From assembly GCA_003164035.1 (NCBI GenBank), contig PLRS01000038.1, forward strand, positions 2,612 to 48,915: a DNA stretch of 46,304 bases, written 5' to 3'. Source of the stretch: Bryobacterales bacterium. GTDB lineage: Bacteria; Acidobacteriota; Terriglobia; Bryobacterales; Bryobacteraceae. The translations under genes and the position numbers were made by a program. Below, in pieces: positions 43,710-46,304 of this stretch. Numbering within the stretch: position 1 is the stretch's first letter; each line of letters starts with the position of its first letter. The notes under the pieces are model-generated. The model was not told the origin of the DNA. It did not search any database and saw nothing but the letters and a program-made list of their open reading frames with translations.

Positions 43710-45089
43710 TCACGACAGCCCATAACGCTGCAAGCGGCGGTAGAGCGCGCTGCGGCTCACGCCCAGGGCTTCGGCGGCGTGGCTCACATTGCCGTTGAAC
43801 CGCGCCAGGGCCTTCTTGATCAGCAGCGCTTCCACTTCCTCCAGGCTCATCTCTTCGAGCTTCGGCGGTCCTTCGCGCCCGGTGCGCAAACCCAGGTCGG
43901 CCGCGCGGATCGTCTCCCCTTGCGCCATCAGCACGGCCCGCTCCACGGCGTGGTCGAGTTCGCGCACGTTCCCCGGCCAGGTGTGCGCCAGCAGGGCTTT
44001 CACGGCGCCTTCCTCGAATCCGGCGATGGCCTTGCGGTAGTGGCCTTTGTGCTGCGCCAGAAAGTGGCCGGCCAGCGGCGGAATATCTTCGCGGCGGTCG
44101 CGCAGCGGAGGCAGGTGTACTTCGATGGTATTCAACCGGAAAAGCAGGTCCTGGCGGAAGCGGCCTCCCTCCACCGCCGCGTTCAAATCCGCATTGGTGG
44201 CGGAGAACACGCGCACGTCCACGCGGCGGTTCTTCGACGAGCCGACCCGTTCGAACTCGCCGGTTTCGAGCGACCGCAGCAGCTTGGCTTGGAGCGGCAG
44301 CGAGACGTTGGCGATCTCGTCCAGGAAAAGGGTGCCCCCATCGGCCATTTCAAATCGCCCCACCCGGTCCGTCTTGGCGTCGGTAAACGCGCCCTTGACG
44401 TGGCCGTACAGCTCGCTTTCGAAAATGCCCTCCGCCAGCCCGCCCGTATTCACCGTCACCAGCGGCCGGGTGGCACGCAGGGAGGCGTTGTGCAGGGTTT
44501 TGGCCACCAGCCCCTTGCCGGTGCCGTTTTCGCCGGTGATCAGCACGTTGGCATCCGACGGCCCCACCCGCGCGATCACTTCCAGCACCGGCCGCATGGC
44601 CGCCGATTGCGCCACCAGTTCCGGAAAGCGTTCCGCCCGCAGCTCGCGGTTTTCGGCTTCGAGGCGCTGCCCGGTCCGCAACGCCCGCCCCAGCTCGATC
44701 TGGGTCCGCAGAATGGTGGCCAGCCGCGCGTTCTCCCAGGGCTTCTGGATGAAGTCGCGCGCCCCCCGCCGCATCGCCTCCACGGCGAGCTCCACCGAGC
44801 CCCAGGCCGTCATCACGATCACCGGCAGCGTGGTGTCCAGGTTCTGAATGCGTTCCAGCAGCTCCAGCCCCTCCTGCCCCGAGGTGGTGTCGCGGGCGTA
44901 ATTCAGGTCAATCAGCACCGCGTCGAAATCGCGCGATTCAACGGCCGCCAACGCCGCCGCCGGCGAGGTTGCCGTCTCCGCCCGGTATCCCTCCCCTTTG
45001 ATCAGCAGGCGAAGCGCCTCCAGCACGTCGGGCTGGTCGTCGGCCACAAGGATGGAAGGAATAGCCCCGGCATTTTTCATTTGCGCCAT
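43710..45089 (-). CDS. Sigma54-dependent response regulator, NtrC/NtrX-like
   Basis: A 459-residue AAA+ activator. The receiver domain (about 12-130) has the acidic pair in VADDQPDV, phospho-site Asp61 in VLIDLNYA and the conserved Lys in IQKPWE. The central domain (about 160-390) has Walker A GENGTGKG (186-193), the sigma54-contact loop as GAFTDA (233-238) instead of GAFTGA, Walker B GGTLFLDEIA (251-260) and WPGNVRELDHAVERAVLM. The Fis-type HTH (about 415-459) ends NGNVSHAAEALGVSRSALYR. Phosphorylated regulator would activate sigma54 promoters. The Asp in the loop is unusual for classical NtrC but seen in related families. No -12/-24 element was noticed nearby. Confidence 0.93.
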   Translation of the reverse strand: MAQMKNAGAIPSILVADDQPDVLEALRLLIKGEGYRAETATSPAAALAAVESRDFDAVLIDLNYARDTTSGQEGLELLERIQNLDTTLPVIVMTAWGSVELAVEAMRRGARDFIQKPWENARLATILRTQIELGRALRTGQRLEAENRELRAERFPELVAQSAAMRPVLEVIARVGPSDANVLITGENGTGKGLVAKTLHNASLRATRPLVTVNTGGLAEGIFESELYGHVKGAFTDAKTDRVGRFEMADGGTLFLDEIANVSLPLQAKLLRSLETGEFERVGSSKNRRVDVRVFSATNADLNAAVEGGRFRQDLLFRLNTIEVHLPPLRDRREDIPPLAGHFLAQHKGHYRKAIAGFEEGAVKALLAHTWPGNVRELDHAVERAVLMAQGETIRAADLGLRTGREGPPKLEEMSLEEVEALLIKKALARFNGNVSHAAEALGVSRSALYRRLQRYGLS

Positions 45090-45364
45090 CGGTTCTATCT
45101 ATTGATAGCGCAAACTCGCATTCGCGGATATGGGCAAAGGGTTACAGGGCAGCGCCGCGCGGCATAGAAGCGGGTGCGTATCGCCGGGCAAAAGCGCAAC
45201 CCCCCTATTGGAACGAGGCCTTTTGTCCGATATGTACTTCAGCATCGCGGTCCGCCAAAGTTACGCGGCCGCGGTAATGGACGCGAGCCGGCGGTGGCTC
45301 CGGATACTAGCCTTCCGTGCAGGTACGGGCACGAAGCACAAGAGCGACAAAGGACAAGACCGAC

Positions 45365-46304
45365 ATGGCCGACAAAAGGCTTTCGCTGAGCGCCAGGTTT
45401 GCAGTGTGGACATCCGCCGTGGTCGTGGCTGCCACTCTCGGTCTGACAATCACGGTCTACTTCGTCTCCTCTCACGCCCTGACCGCGCAGGCGGGCGAAG
45501 AACTGGACCGGATAGTTGGCAGTACCGCCGAAGCGTTGGATCTCTGGATTGGCAGCCGTGAGCGGGACGCCATGAACCTCAGCGAGCTCCAGCCGTTGGT
45601 GGCCTCCTGCACGAACCATAAATTCGCCCAAGCCCAAGAGGTTCTGACCCGGATTCAAAACCGGTCGCCATTTTACGAGAACGTGTTCCTGGCCGACCAG
45701 AACGGCAAGGAGTTTCTCGATACCGTCGGCGGGAAATCGATCGGCTTCGATCTGACGTCGGTCGACGGCTTCCGCGTGAACGTGGAGCACGCCCGCCAGG
45801 GAGAAGTTTGGATGGGGGAAGTCATGAAGTCGCCCGCGACGGGCCGGCCCGTGACACTGCTCACGGCGCCGATCAAGGCCGGCGGCCGGTTGGTGGGTAT
45901 ACTGGGAACTCCAATTGAGTTATCGGATTTCTCGGACACCTTCGTCAAGAACCACCCTATTGGCAAGACCGGGTATTTGTACATGTTCGATAGTGCCGGA
46001 ACAACCTTGGCGCATCCCGACCCAGCTCGCATTATGGCATTCAATGTTGCCACAAAGGATTTCGGCCGTGAAATGCTTGCGCGTAGCGAGGGATCCTTGC
46101 AGTACGAATTTGAGGGAATCGGCAAAATCGCTCACTTTCGGCGCGCACAAAAGAAAGCGTGGACTATTGTCGCCCAGTTGCCGGCCAAGGAATTCCAGGC
46201 CGGGGTACGAACGATCGAGCTCTATTTGGTCGGGTTCGGGCTCCTGATGCTAGGCGGCACCGTGTGCGCCGTATTGTTCGTCGCGGGGAGAGTCTCGCAC
46301 CTGA
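45365..46304 (+). CDS. dCache-type transmembrane sensor protein, cut by the window edge
   Basis: From the ATG at 45365, 313 residues are visible before the right edge. A first transmembrane helix (about 14-34, VWTSAVVVAATLGLTITVYF) is followed by a periplasmic double Cache ligand-binding domain (about 40-275). Typical landmarks are YENVFLADQNGKEFLDTVGG, WMGEVMKSPATGRPVTLLTA with APIKAGGRLVGILGTPIELS, GKTGYLYMFDSAGTTLAHPD and KKAWTIVAQLP. A second helix (about 284-306) leads to a HAMP-like start. The cytoplasmic output domain is missing, so it may be a chemoreceptor, kinase, cyclase or phosphatase. The putative ribosome site (AAAGGA) is rather far from the ATG. Confidence 0.85.
   Translation, partial: MADKRLSLSARFAVWTSAVVVAATLGLTITVYFVSSHALTAQAGEELDRIVGSTAEALDLWIGSRERDAMNLSELQPLVASCTNHKFAQAQEVLTRIQNRSPFYENVFLADQNGKEFLDTVGGKSIGFDLTSVDGFRVNVEHARQGEVWMGEVMKSPATGRPVTLLTAPIKAGGRLVGILGTPIELSDFSDTFVKNHPIGKTGYLYMFDSAGTTLAHPDPARIMAFNVATKDFGREMLARSEGSLQYEFEGIGKIAHFRRAQKKAWTIVAQLPAKEFQAGVRTIELYLVGFGLLMLGGTVCAVLFVAGRVSHL

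Noticed and set aside
45098-45111. CTATC-TATT-GATAG inverted repeat before the NtrC-like gene, considered as regulator binding site
   Set aside because: Only 5-bp arms and no second copy; too weak to annotate.

Overview
The window is a high-G+C chromosomal segment that looks like an acidobacterium of the Solibacter/Bryobacter lineage. This inference rests on protein families, not on a ribosomal gene (none is present). Three secreted proteins (20828-22255, 30229-33732, 34475-37664) end in the same Solibacter-type C-terminal domain. The TonB-receptor-like porin, the VWFA-like secreted protein, the ECF sigma/Ser-Thr kinase pair and the NHL-repeat protein are all types expanded in that group. No tRNA, rRNA or CRISPR array was seen.

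Layout. 1-1765: edge of a DUF421 membrane protein and the replicative helicase dnaB. 1784-6427: a leftward cluster of TonB-receptor-like barrel, VWFA-like protein and membrane-anchored coiled-coil protein, with a good sigma70-type promoter in front. 6525-8571: a worn accessory stretch with a MacB-type permease tail, small orphan genes and a frameshifted nuclease-like gene. 8822-13621: an unknown gene, a MidA-type methyltransferase, a 20-codon lysine-rich peptide gene with its own promoter, ribosome site and terminator, a TssB-TssC fusion (type VI sheath subunits in one chain, without other type VI genes), thioredoxin reductase and RidA. 13815-20667: mostly core genes on the minus strand (MFS transporter, DedA, PpiD-like chaperone, aspartokinase, cytidylate kinase, small zincin). 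20828-23868: a secreted protein with a CX4CH motif, a DinB-fold protein, a broken HTH antitoxin and a FitAB-type toxin-antitoxin pair with a perfect 16-bp palindrome before the antitoxin. 23952-28486: four overlapping genes (sensor kinase, NarL-type regulator, Tat-exported FG-GAP/ASPIC protein, exported nucleoside hydrolase), almost certainly one transcript. 28493-30145: ruvAB.

30229-38025: two very large secreted proteins (beta-helix; NHL repeats, the latter frameshifted) and a PEP-CTERM tail fragment. 38063-40700: an ECF sigma factor followed by a membrane Ser/Thr kinase with a frameshifted end. 40695-42315: debris, namely a TIM-barrel gene lacking both ends and a 5'-truncated group II intron reverse transcriptase with probable 3' intron RNA. 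42321-45089: an NtrY/NtrC-like two-component pair. 45365 to the right edge: the sensor half of a dCache receptor.

Most functional units are ordinary housekeeping. The parts most worth a second look are the TssB-TssC fusion with the neighbouring lysine-rich micropeptide unit, the coupled signalling/export operon at 24-28.5 kb, and the mosaic debris zones at 6.5-8.6 kb and 40.7-42.3 kb. Several single-base frameshifts in otherwise well-conserved genes (HTH, NHL, kinase, reverse transcriptase, nuclease-like) mean that read-level error should be excluded before calling all of them pseudogenes.
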